DNA of 11,156 nt from Pelotomaculum sp. (GCA_022839445.1 JALHFC010000035.1:1-11156), one strand, 5' to 3'. Numbered from the stretch's first letter, positions 1-6,524 are shown. Program-made: numbers and translations. The notes: generated by a model from the letters alone, not told the origin.

Positions 1-104
1 ACTGTTATACTATCACTTATACAAAGCTGGCCGCATGATTCGTTAGTCTCATTTATTTATTGACAAGCGTCGCCATTTATTTCCGGGACATTTGTCCTAT
101 TTGC

Positions 105-133
105 AAAAAGAACCTCGCTTTAGCGAGGTTCTT
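105..133 (-). terminator. Rho-independent terminator of the degS-degU operon
   Basis: A perfect 11-bp stem (108-118 pairing with 123-133) closes a 4-base loop (119-122). Read on the minus strand it is followed at once by more T residues, giving a run of five T with the end of the stem. The TAA stop of degU (134-132) lies at the foot of the stem, so the terminator starts essentially at the stop codon. Only a minus-strand T run is present, so it is oriented to stop degS-degU transcription. Confidence 0.9.
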
Positions 134-785
134 AAAAGTCAATTATTTTGTTTTTCATGGCCTGGATGGCGGCCTGTGTCCGGTCCTCCACCCCAAGTTT
201 CTGAAATATATTGGTCAGGTGGTTCTTGACCGTCTTTTCGCTGATGTAGAGTTTGTCGGCAATGGAGCGGTTGCTGTCGCCATTGGCAACCAGGCGAAGC
301 ACGTCGTATTCCCGCTTGGTCAAGCCCATGGGGTTATTGTTTTGGCGCGAAAGGGAGGTAAGCCGGCTGAATTCAGTGAACATCTTTGTCGTCATGGAGG
401 GGTGGATAAATGATTCGCCTTTGGATACTCCAAGTATGGCCTGGATCAAAAGGTCGGGGCTGATGTCTTTTAGAACATAACCGGATACACCGGCCTTAAT
501 CAATTCGAAAAGATATTCTTCCTGGTCATGGATGGTTAGGGCAATCACTTTTATATCCGGGTTTTTGCTTTTGATTATCTTTGTGGCCTCGATACCGTTG
601 GTTACGGGCATATTTATATCCATCAGGATTATATCCGGATTGATGCCAAGCGCCATTTCGACCGCCTCGGCGCCGTTTTGAGCCTCGCCCGCAACGTCGA
701 TGCTATCTTCCATAGATAGAATTTTCCGGAGTCCCTCACGCATTAGGGCATGGTCGTCGGCAATCAATACGCTAATTTTTTTCAA
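132..785 (-). CDS. degU: DegU-like response regulator, NarL/FixJ (LuxR-type) family
   Basis: A 217-residue two-component response regulator. The N-terminal receiver domain (about residues 4-120) has the acidic pair D10/D11, the phosphoacceptor D56 in LMDINMP, T84 and K106, all at canonical places. A linker leads to a LuxR-type helix-turn-helix (about 154-215) with LTKREYDVLRL and the recognition region ISEKTVKNHL. It should be a DNA-binding transcription factor phosphorylated by the kinase encoded just upstream; 33 bp separate the two genes. The start is a TTG preceded by GGGGG at an 8-base spacing; no ATG fits as well. Length matches Bacillus DegU (about 229). Membership of the family is certain; the DegU name rests on similarity plus pairing with a DegS-type kinase. 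Targets are unknown here. Confidence 0.93.
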   Translation of the reverse strand: MKKISVLIADDHALMREGLRKILSMEDSIDVAGEAQNGAEAVEMALGINPDIILMDINMPVTNGIEATKIIKSKNPDIKVIALTIHDQEEYLFELIKAGVSGYVLKDISPDLLIQAILGVSKGESFIHPSMTTKMFTEFSRLTSLSRQNNNPMGLTKREYDVLRLVANGDSNRSIADKLYISEKTVKNHLTNIFQKLGVEDRTQAAIQAMKNKIIDF

Positions 786-818
786 TAGATATTCCCCCGT
801 TTCCTAAATGATTAAATG

Positions 819-1958
819 TTAATTACTGTCTAAGGGAACCGAAACGCTGATGGAAGTGCCCTGACCAGGCGCGGTGACTATGTTCATTTCTCCCTCAAGC
901 AATTGAATTCTTTCCCGCATTCCAATCAAGCCATAGCCTTCGCTGTTATTATCGGTCATTACCATGTCCAAGTCAAAGCCTATTCCGTCATCCTTGACAT
1001 GGATATTTATTTTTTTACGCAGTAATTCAATTTTTACTACAGCGTTTTTAGCTTGAGCATGTTTTCGGATATTGGTTACCAGTTCCTGTATAATTCTAAA
1101 AAGCGCTACCTCCACCGTGCTGTTCAGGCGCCGTTGCTGCCCAAAAAAGAGGTATTTTATTTGAAGGCCGTACTGTTCGTTGTAATTGCTTAGGTACCTT
1201 TTAATGGCAGGATCCAGCCCAAGGTCGTCGAGCACCATCGGTCTTAGATCAAAAATGATTTTACGGACATCCGTCAAGCTTGAGCGAACAAGAAGTTGCA
1301 GCGAGATCAACTCATTTTTGACCTTTTCCGGATGCATGTCCAAGAGTTTTAAGCAGAACTCAGCCCTCATTACAATATTTGCCATAGACTGGGCGGGGCC
1401 GTCGTGAATTTCACGGGCTACACGCTTGCGCTCTTCCTCTTGCGCCCTGATAATACTCAAAGCCATCTCCTGTGTTTTTTGGAGTTCGTTTATTTTTAAA
1501 TTGAGGTCTTTTAATCCCCCGTTAAGGTAGCTGAAGACCACGCCCATTTGGGAAACAAGCTTTTCCGCCTTTTTGTTGGTATTCTGCAGTCGCCTTAAAC
1601 TTATCTCCAAATGGTTTCTCCGGTACCTCAGTAGTTTTTCCCTTTCCCTTAGTTTAACTAGTTCGACTTGCAGCATATAGGCGTTGTCATAAGCGTTTTT
1701 GATATCATCTTCGGTATAACGGTGAAAATCTTTACTGACTTCGACCAGCCAAAGTCGCGCTTTTTTTTCCTCTATAACGGTTTCGTCAACCTGTTTAATG
1801 GTGTCGGAAACACTTTCTTTAACTTCGGCTAACTCTTCCTCTACCCTGGTCATCTCTAACATAGTATTTTCAGCGATATCGTAGATTTGTACTTTACCAC
1901 GTTCTATGGCTTCCAGTGTTTCTTTAATAATGCGGTCAAGATTTTTTATGCCGAACAC
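819..1958 (-). CDS. degS: DegS-like cytosolic sensor histidine kinase
   Basis: A 379-residue histidine kinase with no membrane segment or signal peptide, so it acts in the cytosol. The N-terminal half (about 5-160) is the charged, largely coiled-coil DegS sensor domain. It includes a typical stretch ending DFHRYTEDDIKNAY and a run of RRLQNTNKKAEKL before the kinase core. The HisKA_3 dimerisation domain carries the phosphoacceptor H185 in REIHDGPAQ. The ATPase domain shows the N box (ELVTNIRKH, N296), the G1 box DDGIGFD (323-329), the G2 region GYGLIGMRER (341-350) and GQGTS near the end. Length is close to Bacillus DegS (385). The start is GTG with GGAGGG upstream at 5-6 bases. It precedes the response regulator in one operon and should phosphorylate and possibly dephosphorylate it. 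The stimulus cannot be read from sequence. Confidence 0.93.
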   Translation of the reverse strand: MFGIKNLDRIIKETLEAIERGKVQIYDIAENTMLEMTRVEEELAEVKESVSDTIKQVDETVIEEKKARLWLVEVSKDFHRYTEDDIKNAYDNAYMLQVELVKLREREKLLRYRRNHLEISLRRLQNTNKKAEKLVSQMGVVFSYLNGGLKDLNLKINELQKTQEMALSIIRAQEEERKRVAREIHDGPAQSMANIVMRAEFCLKLLDMHPEKVKNELISLQLLVRSSLTDVRKIIFDLRPMVLDDLGLDPAIKRYLSNYNEQYGLQIKYLFFGQQRRLNSTVEVALFRIIQELVTNIRKHAQAKNAVVKIELLRKKINIHVKDDGIGFDLDMVMTDNNSEGYGLIGMRERIQLLEGEMNIVTAPGQGTSISVSVPLDSN

Positions 1959-2049
1959 TGTGTCCCTCCATTGAAAAAATTGTTTACTCTTATTTAGTTT
2001 TGTTTTTTATTAAATATTCCTTCATAAAATTGAAAAATTGTGCAAATAT

Positions 2050-2079
2050 ATTCTACATAATTTATACTTTTAAAGCCAA
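2050..2079 (-). promoter_or_regulatory. Possible degS-degU promoter
   Basis: On the minus strand a TTGGCT box (2079-2074) is followed after 18 bases by TAGAAT (2055-2050), a fair sigma-A-like pair. It lies in the 160-bp AT-rich gap between degS and the divergent ferredoxin relic. The spacing is one base longer than optimal and AT-rich DNA gives chance matches, so this is tentative. The same gap must also hold any plus-strand promoter for the ferredoxin; no plus-strand pair stood out clearly. Confidence 0.35.
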
Positions 2080-2118
2080 ACTAAAACTGCTTTATATTAA
2101 AACAGGGGGTGTTTGCCT

Positions 2119-2253
2119 TTGCGAGTAGAAGTAGACCAAGAGCTTTGCATCAGTTGCGGCGCATGTATTGACATCTGCCCCGACGTTTTCGAGTGGAACG
2201 AAGACGACAAGGCGGGGATAAATGCCGGTATGTCCAATGATTTTGGAAAATGA
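2119..2253 (+). pseudogene. Truncated [4Fe-4S] ferredoxin (N-terminal half)
   Basis: A TTG-started frame of 44 codons with AGGGGG 9 bases upstream encodes the start of a small single-cluster ferredoxin. The motif CISCGACIDICP (residues 10-21) supplies three cluster cysteines (C10, C13, C16) and a fourth at C20, followed by the acidic DVFEWNEDDKAG typical of this family. Intact members are about 60-80 residues and carry the last cluster ligand near the C-terminus in a CP-V-A-I type motif. Here the frame stops after FGK at 2251-2253. Downstream, other frames still show remnants: ACC TGT (2282-2287), and a PVAV-stop reading just before a terminator-like hairpin. This suggests frameshifts and small deletions in the second half. 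Most likely a pseudogene or sequencing indel; a functional short protein is less likely because a cluster ligand is missing. Confidence 0.75.
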
Positions 2254-2301
2254 GAATTGAAGGACCTTATGATGTCGCTGCACCTGTCGCTGTATAATTT
2301 T

Positions 2302-2331
2302 CCCGGGGCAAACCCGGGCATTTCTTTGTCT
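2302..2331 (+). terminator. Terminator-like hairpin after the ferredoxin relic
   Basis: CCCGGG (2302-2307) and CCCGGG (2313-2318) can pair around a 5-base loop. They are followed by a T-rich but interrupted tract (2321-2331). It sits where the intact ferredoxin gene would have ended, which supports the idea that the gene once extended to about 2298. The stem is short and the T tract imperfect. Confidence 0.55.
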
Positions 2332-2386
2332 TAAAAGGGTACGCGTTTTGCAAACTATACCATACAATGTAAGAGATCTAAACAGG

Positions 2387-2414
2387 TGAAAAACGAAGGC
2401 AGTGGTGTTTTTCA
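2387..2414. repeat. 8-bp perfect inverted repeat, 12-bp loop
   Basis: TGAAAAAC (2387-2394) and GTTTTTCA (2407-2414) are exact reverse complements. No T tract follows on the plus strand, so it does not look like a terminator. It lies upstream of the speD promoter, in the otherwise empty part of the gap. Its role, if any, is unknown and chance is possible in AT-rich DNA. Confidence 0.4.
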
Positions 2415-2505
2415 AGACGGGATTAAAGCTAAACAGACTGTTTTGGCCCAATACGTGAAATTAGGAATAATTTAAAAGATTATGGCAGCTAGTCTTAAAA
2501 TATTG

Positions 2506-2533
2506 TTGACAAGTCAAGATAATATGCTAAAAT
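2506..2533 (+). promoter_or_regulatory. Sigma-A promoter of speD, extended -10
   Basis: A perfect TTGACA -35 box (2506-2511) is followed after 16 bases by a TAAAAT -10 box (2528-2533). A TGC directly upstream of the -10 gives an extended -10 element. Transcription should start near 2540, giving a leader of about 75 bases before speD. This is the best promoter match in the window and implies strong basal expression. Confidence 0.85.
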
Positions 2534-2538
2534 TGATT

Positions 2539-2556
2539 TTGGTTGAAATTAACCAA
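2539..2556 (+). promoter_or_regulatory. Inverted repeat at the speD transcription start
   Basis: TTGGTT (2539-2544) and AACCAA (2551-2556) form a perfect 6-bp inverted repeat with a 6-base spacer. It begins 5 bases after the -10 box, so it covers the predicted start site. It could be an operator or a small 5' hairpin in the mRNA. No known regulator site is recognised, and the match could be fortuitous. Confidence 0.45.
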
Positions 2557-2616
2557 TCCTTGCATTGAATGGGGGTTTGTTAGTTTAAATTTATATCCGA
2601 AAAAGGAGGCAGATAA

Positions 2617-2997
2617 ATGAAACATTTGGGCCGCCATGTATTGGCTGAAATTTGTGGATGTGATTTCGGCATTCTCAACAACATCAAAATGGTTGAAGAA
2701 ATCATGGTTAACGCTGCGCTGGAGGCCGGCGCCGAAGTTAGAGAATGCGTATTTCACAAGTTCAGTCCTCAAGGGGTAAGCGGTGTGGTGGTTATTTCAG
2801 AATCGCACCTGGCTATCCATACCTGGCCGGAACTAGGTTATGCAGCGGTAGACATATTCACCTGCGGTGAAAGGGTTGATCCTTGGGATGCGTGCAAATA
2901 CCTTACAGACCACTTTCATGCTAAAAACATCATGGCCAAGGAAATGAAGCGGGGGATAAACACAGAAGATTACCTAAAGGAAGCCGTAAATCTTTAG
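2617..2997 (+). CDS. speD: S-adenosylmethionine decarboxylase proenzyme
   Basis: A 126-residue prokaryotic class 1B AdoMet decarboxylase, which makes decarboxylated AdoMet, the aminopropyl donor for spermidine-type polyamines. The proenzyme cuts itself between E62 and S63 in the motif ISESHLAIHTWPE. S63 then becomes the N-terminal pyruvoyl cofactor of the alpha subunit. H68 and C83 (in FTCGE) match the processing and catalytic residues known from the Thermotoga maritima enzyme, at the same positions. Length is normal for the class. The ATG start has AGGAGG 7 bases upstream. It has its own promoter and terminator and no adjacent speE, speB or speA, so it is a single-gene transcript and the aminopropyltransferase must lie elsewhere. 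Confidence 0.97.
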   Translation: MKHLGRHVLAEICGCDFGILNNIKMVEEIMVNAALEAGAEVRECVFHKFSPQGVSGVVVISESHLAIHTWPELGYAAVDIFTCGERVDPWDACKYLTDHFHAKNIMAKEMKRGINTEDYLKEAVNL

Positions 2998-3030
2998 GAG
3001 GGATATTTATTAGTACCCGGATAATAAAAG

Positions 3031-3078
3031 ATTAGCAGGTCTTGCAATAAAAAAATTGTAGGACCTGCTAATTTTTTT
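3031..3078 (+). terminator. Rho-independent terminator of speD
   Basis: An 11-bp perfect stem (3031-3041 with 3061-3071, allowing for a small internal mismatch) is extended inward by TGCAAT pairing with ATTGTA. A run of T residues follows (3072-3078). It begins 34 bases after the speD stop. It isolates speD from the menaquinone genes downstream. Confidence 0.93.
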
Positions 3079-3172
3079 GGGGTTTTTTATAGCGCAGTAA
3101 ATGTTTTAGCTGGGAAGGAAATTATGATGCTTTAACGAATATATAGTAAGTTGGACAAAGGGGGAGCCTCTT

Positions 3173-3952
3173 GTGATGTTGAGGAGTATTTTAAAGCCTG
3201 TAGAAAAAGAACTGAATTCCGTGTACAGTATTATTGAGAAACAGTTAATGATTAGGGGGGGACATGTTGGGGCCTTTGCCCACCTTGAATTTTCCTGCAT
3301 GGATAAAACGATAAGACCGGCTTTGGTGATCCTGTCGGCCCGGATTTATGACCGTAACCCGGAAAAAGCACTCCCGTTGGCTTGTGTTTTTCAGTTTATA
3401 TTTATGGCGTCTAAAGTCCATGAGGGGATTTCGGAAGAGGATTCCGACTATATCCGGGGGGATTCCGATCCCAGGGACGGATCACAGTTTCCCGTGCTAG
3501 TTGGCGATTATCTGTACGGAAAGTTTTTTTCTTTTCTATGTAAGGCCGGTATTGTAGAACTGTTAAACCCCATCGCGGAAATAATTTGCCAGATCCATGA
3601 GGGAGGTATCCTGAAAAAAAGGGTATGCGGGCAAAGTCCTACTTCCTTGGCTTTCCGCGAAGTGGTGCGCAAGGAAACTGCAGGGCTTTTCGCCGGTTGT
3701 TGCGCGTTTGGAGCTCGCCTGGCCGGGGCGCCGGAAAAGGACCAGGAATTGATGAGGCGTTTCGGGCAAAATTTGGGGATGGCTTATGGCCTGCTGCAAG
3801 AAGGTGTATCTTTGGAATATGTCACTGTTTTTTTAAAAGAGGCCTTGGCTAACCTCTCCCAAGTCCCGGATAGATCAGAAAAGAATATCCTGGAGCAGGT
3901 TATCCGCAACTTGTCAAGAAACGGCTTAAAATCGCGCCGGATGGTTATCTAA
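3173..3952 (+). CDS. Degenerate polyprenyl diphosphate synthase homologue (likely pseudoenzyme)
   Basis: A 259-residue protein of the trans-isoprenyl diphosphate synthase fold; family members are usually about 300-325. Recognisable blocks are KTIRPALVILSA (45-56, the GGKRLRP region), VLVGDYLYGKFF (108-119), KETAGLFAG (167-175) and FGQNLGMAY (197-205). The catalytic elements are gone. The first Asp-rich motif HDDxxD reads HEGISE (83-88). The second, after GMA, reads QEGVS (209-213) instead of DDxxD, and the Lys normally before TA is E168, with K167 one place earlier. About 60 residues that normally follow the second motif are missing, and the chain jumps to a C-terminal helix block (215-250). 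The frame is intact with a GGGGGAG ribosome-binding site, so it is probably expressed. Start is GTG 3173 or ATG 3176. It lies 48 bp upstream of mqnL. A non-catalytic partner of a heteromeric side-chain synthase is one inference. Confidence 0.8.
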   Translation: MMLRSILKPVEKELNSVYSIIEKQLMIRGGHVGAFAHLEFSCMDKTIRPALVILSARIYDRNPEKALPLACVFQFIFMASKVHEGISEEDSDYIRGDSDPRDGSQFPVLVGDYLYGKFFSFLCKAGIVELLNPIAEIICQIHEGGILKKRVCGQSPTSLAFREVVRKETAGLFAGCCAFGARLAGAPEKDQELMRRFGQNLGMAYGLLQEGVSLEYVTVFLKEALANLSQVPDRSEKNILEQVIRNLSRNGLKSRRMVI

Positions 3953-4000
3953 GGTTCGATTCGGCAAAGACATTAAAGCGCTTAAAAGGAAGGTGCTAAT

Positions 4001-5449
4001 GTGGCTTATTTGGATTTGCGCGCCTTCATGGCAGATTTGGAAAACCGAAGTTTATTGAAAAGGATCCAAACTGAAGTAGACGCGGTATTTGAAATAACTG
4101 AGATTAGTGACCGGGTGGTTAAATCGGGCGGTCCCGCGTTGTTGTTTGAAAACGTCAAGGGTTATCGGATGCCTGTTGCAACCAACCTTTTCGGAACCAC
4201 GGAAAGGATGAAATTAGCCCTTGGCGTTGACGATCTAGACAGGATCGGCGAAGAACTCCTGGCGATCATACAACCGCCTGAGATGCCCACGACATTTATG
4301 GATAAGCTGAAAGCGCTGCCGAAGCTGGCGCAGCTCTCATCGTTTATACCAAAGGTTGTCAAAAGCGGGGCTTGCAAGGAAATAGTTTCAAAAAACAGGC
4401 CTTCCCTGGCGGAAATACCGGTTCTAAAATGCTGGCCGGGGGACGGGGGTCCTTTTATCACCCTGCCTTTGGTGTTTACAAAGGACCCGGATACGGGGCG
4501 GCGCAATGTCGGTATGTACAGGATGCAAGTTTATGACGACTGCACCACCGGCATGCACTGGCATATACATAAGGACGGCGCCGGGCACTACCATAAACGC
4601 CGCGCCGGGGGCGGGGGAAGAATGCCCGTCGCCGTAGCGTTAGGCGCGGACCCTGCCGTCATATTATCAGCAACCGCGCCGCTTCCAACGGGGATTGATG
4701 AAATGCTCTTTGCCGGCTTCCTGCGCAAAGAGCCGGTGGAACTGGTGAAATGTGAAACGGTCGATATAGAAGTCCCGGCTCACGCTGAAATTGTGCTGGA
4801 GGGCTATGTTGACCCGGAAGAAATGAGGATGGAAGGACCGTTTGGCGATCATACAGGATATTATTCTTTGGCTGACCGGTACCCCGTTTTTCATTTGACA
4901 TGCGTTACCCGGAAAAAAAACCCGGTCTACCCGGCTACTATCGTTGGCCGGCCGCCAATGGAGGACGCTTTTATCGGCAAGGCTACCGAGCGGATCTTTT
5001 TACCCATGATCAAGCTCCAATTACCGGAAGTGGTTGACATAAATATGCCGCCGGAGGGTGTTTTTCACAACTGCGTGATCATATCTATTCAAAAGCGTTA
5101 CCCCGGCCAGGCCAAAAAAATTATGTCCGCCCTGTGGGGAATGGGCCTGATGATGCTAGCCAAGCTAATCATTGTTGTAGATGGGGACGTCGATGTCCAA
5201 AATATGTCGGAAGTAATGTGGCGTGTTTTTAACAACATTGACGCCAGGCGGGATGTGATGATAGTGGAGGGACCGCTGGACGCCCTTGATCACGCTTCAC
5301 CCCTGCCGCACCTGGGTACCAAGATGGGTATTGACGCCACCAGGAAATGGGCCTCGGAAGGTCACACACGCGAGTGGCCGGATGACATCGTGATGAGCGA
5401 CGGTATAAAAAAGCTGGTTGACGGGAAGTGGAGCGAATATGGTTTTTAA
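4001..5449 (+). CDS. mqnL: UbiD-family decarboxylase of menaquinone synthesis (MqnL type)
   Basis: A 482-residue UbiD-family enzyme, normal length, using prenylated FMN to decarboxylate an aromatic acid. Visible hallmarks are the cofactor-binding stretch NVGMYRMQ (169-176, with the conserved R174), the histidine-rich MHWHIHKDGAGHYHK (185-199), and EGPFGDHTGYY (278-288). The last supplies E278 and D283, equivalent to the second and third acidic members of the family's E-R-E/D active site. The start is GTG with AAAAGGAAGG 7 bases upstream. With a UbiA-type prenyltransferase overlapping its end and mqnA nearby, the expected substrate is the prenylated 1,4-dihydroxy-6-naphthoate of the futalosine pathway. 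A UbiD acting on another aromatic acid cannot be excluded by sequence. The UbiX partner that makes the cofactor is not in this window. Confidence 0.92.
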   Translation: MAYLDLRAFMADLENRSLLKRIQTEVDAVFEITEISDRVVKSGGPALLFENVKGYRMPVATNLFGTTERMKLALGVDDLDRIGEELLAIIQPPEMPTTFMDKLKALPKLAQLSSFIPKVVKSGACKEIVSKNRPSLAEIPVLKCWPGDGGPFITLPLVFTKDPDTGRRNVGMYRMQVYDDCTTGMHWHIHKDGAGHYHKRRAGGGGRMPVAVALGADPAVILSATAPLPTGIDEMLFAGFLRKEPVELVKCETVDIEVPAHAEIVLEGYVDPEEMRMEGPFGDHTGYYSLADRYPVFHLTCVTRKKNPVYPATIVGRPPMEDAFIGKATERIFLPMIKLQLPEVVDINMPPEGVFHNCVIISIQKRYPGQAKKIMSALWGMGLMMLAKLIIVVDGDVDVQNMSEVMWRVFNNIDARRDVMIVEGPLDALDHASPLPHLGTKMGIDATRKWASEGHTREWPDDIVMSDGIKKLVDGKWSEYGF

Positions 5450-6308
5450 AAAGATTAGGATCTTCTTTGAGATGATCAAGTTTGAACACACCTTATTTGC
5501 CCTTCCCTTTGCCTATGTGGGCGCCTTAATTACAGAAATGAAAATACCGGCGGCGCATGATATTATCTGGATCACTCTGGCTATGGTAGGCGCCCGCACA
5601 GCGGCTATGTCCCTAAACAGGATTATCGACCGCCGCATTGATGTCAGAAACCCCAGGACAGCGGGCCGGGCCTTGCCCAAGGGATTGTTAAAAGTAACGG
5701 AAGTTTGGGTATATGTTTTCCTTTCATTTGCGCTTTTGCTGTATTCCGCAAACCAGCTCAGTCCTTTAGCCTTCCGGCTTTTTCCCGTGGCCGTCCTGGT
5801 GCTTTTAACCTATTCCTTTACCAAGCGTTTTTCCTGGGCCTGCCACCTGTTTCTTGGGACGGCGCTGGGTTTAGCGCCACTGGGAAGCTGGATCGCCATT
5901 ACCAATCGCTTTGACCTGGCGCCGGTATTGTTATCTATAGGTGTTATATTCTGGGTGGCCGGTTTTGATATTATTTACGCCTGCGATGATTACGAATTTG
6001 ACCGGAAAGAAGGTCTTTATTCCATTCCGGCACGATTTGGGATCAAAAACGCTCTTATTATTTCTACCGTTTTTCATGTAATTGCAGCAGTGTTTATCCT
6101 GGCCGCCGGGCTGGTTTTGCAACTGGGAGTGTTCTATATGGTCGGGGTTTTAGTGGCGGTAGTTATTCTTTTTTACCAGCACACACTGGTCAGACCGGAT
6201 GATCTTTCTAAAGCCGGGATTGCCTTTTTCAATTTAAACGGGATTTTAAGTATAGTAGTATTTGCTTTTACTTTTTTAGACGTGTTGTATCCATTACGCC
6301 TGTTTTAG
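5439..6308 (+). CDS. mqnP: UbiA-family prenyltransferase (MqnP type)
   Basis: An integral membrane aromatic prenyltransferase of about 289 residues that attaches the polyprenyl chain to the naphthoate ring. The two Asp-rich motifs are present: NRIIDRRID (60-68) and DDYEFD (183-188). They are followed by KEGLYSIPARFG, characteristic of the 4-hydroxybenzoate/MqnP branch. Hydrophobic segments are spaced through the chain (for example about 17-35, 89-106, 115-126, 160-180, 205-228, 231-247, 262-283), consistent with the usual eight or nine helices. The ATG at 5439 has GGAG 5 bases upstream and overlaps the end of mqnL by 11 bases, implying translational coupling. A TTG at 5418 in the same frame would add seven residues but has a poorer context. 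Placement after mqnL and before mqnA supports the MqnP role. Confidence 0.92.
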   Translation: MVFKKIRIFFEMIKFEHTLFALPFAYVGALITEMKIPAAHDIIWITLAMVGARTAAMSLNRIIDRRIDVRNPRTAGRALPKGLLKVTEVWVYVFLSFALLLYSANQLSPLAFRLFPVAVLVLLTYSFTKRFSWACHLFLGTALGLAPLGSWIAITNRFDLAPVLLSIGVIFWVAGFDIIYACDDYEFDRKEGLYSIPARFGIKNALIISTVFHVIAAVFILAAGLVLQLGVFYMVGVLVAVVILFYQHTLVRPDDLSKAGIAFFNLNGILSIVVFAFTFLDVLYPLRLF

Positions 6309-6387
6309 TTACTGATGAAATGCAACTTGTACCGGCGCTTAGGAAAATCCATACATTATTTGCGCATCAGGGCGTAAAAAAGATCGT

Positions 6388-6471
6388 CCGGGCGCATATA
6401 CATAAAGTTTAGATGAGTTAAAAGCAATAACCATGATGCCGGGCGCCCAAACTATATAGTTTATTGGGGCG
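6388..6471. repeat. Direct repeat and palindrome in the mqnP-mqnA gap
   Basis: CCGGGCGC occurs at 6388-6395 and again at 6439-6446, 51 bases apart. Both copies are followed by a similar AT-rich segment ending in AGTTTA, making an imperfect repeat of roughly 24 bases. The second copy runs into a perfect 14-bp palindrome, AAACTATATAGTTT (6449-6462), flanked by CGCCC (6444-6448) and GGGCG (6467-6471) that can also pair. No T tract follows. The 216-bp gap 6309-6524 has no convincing gene; this is its only clear structure. Confidence 0.6.
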
Positions 6472-6524
6472 GGTTCCTGTAGAGCAAGACACCCTATGCA
6501 ATGTTATTTGAGGAGGGTTTCTAA

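Larger units (their letters stand above)
2254..2616. other. 363-bp gap between ferredoxin relic and speD
   Basis: No convincing gene is seen on either strand. From left to right it holds the decayed 3' half of the ferredoxin (to about 2298), a GC hairpin followed by T-rich DNA (2302-2331), and an 8-bp inverted repeat at 2387-2414. The speD promoter (2506-2533), a second inverted repeat at the likely transcription start (2539-2556) and the speD leader with its ribosome-binding site follow. The central part, about 2335-2500, is otherwise unexplained. Confidence 0.7.

Noticed and set aside
60..65. TTGACA as a plus-strand promoter near the left edge
   Set aside because: No acceptable -10 box at 16-18 bases downstream and no gene follows on that strand; the degU terminator lies next.
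2402..2458. A short GTG-started frame (VVFFKTGLKLN...) in the gap before speD
   Set aside because: Eighteen codons, with only a weak GAAGG too close upstream; likely chance.
2534..2616. Possible SAM or other riboswitch in the speD leader
   Set aside because: The predicted leader is only about 75 bases and lacks an S-box-like multi-helix pattern or an attenuator hairpin; only a small inverted repeat is visible.
3563..3799. Antisense open frame within the synthase homologue
   Set aside because: No ribosome-binding site or recognisable motif; fully covered by the sense gene.
6320..6412. A 30-codon frame starting MQLVPALRK in the mqnP-mqnA gap
   Set aside because: No ribosome-binding site is placed before the ATG, and the composition resembles no known family; length is within chance.
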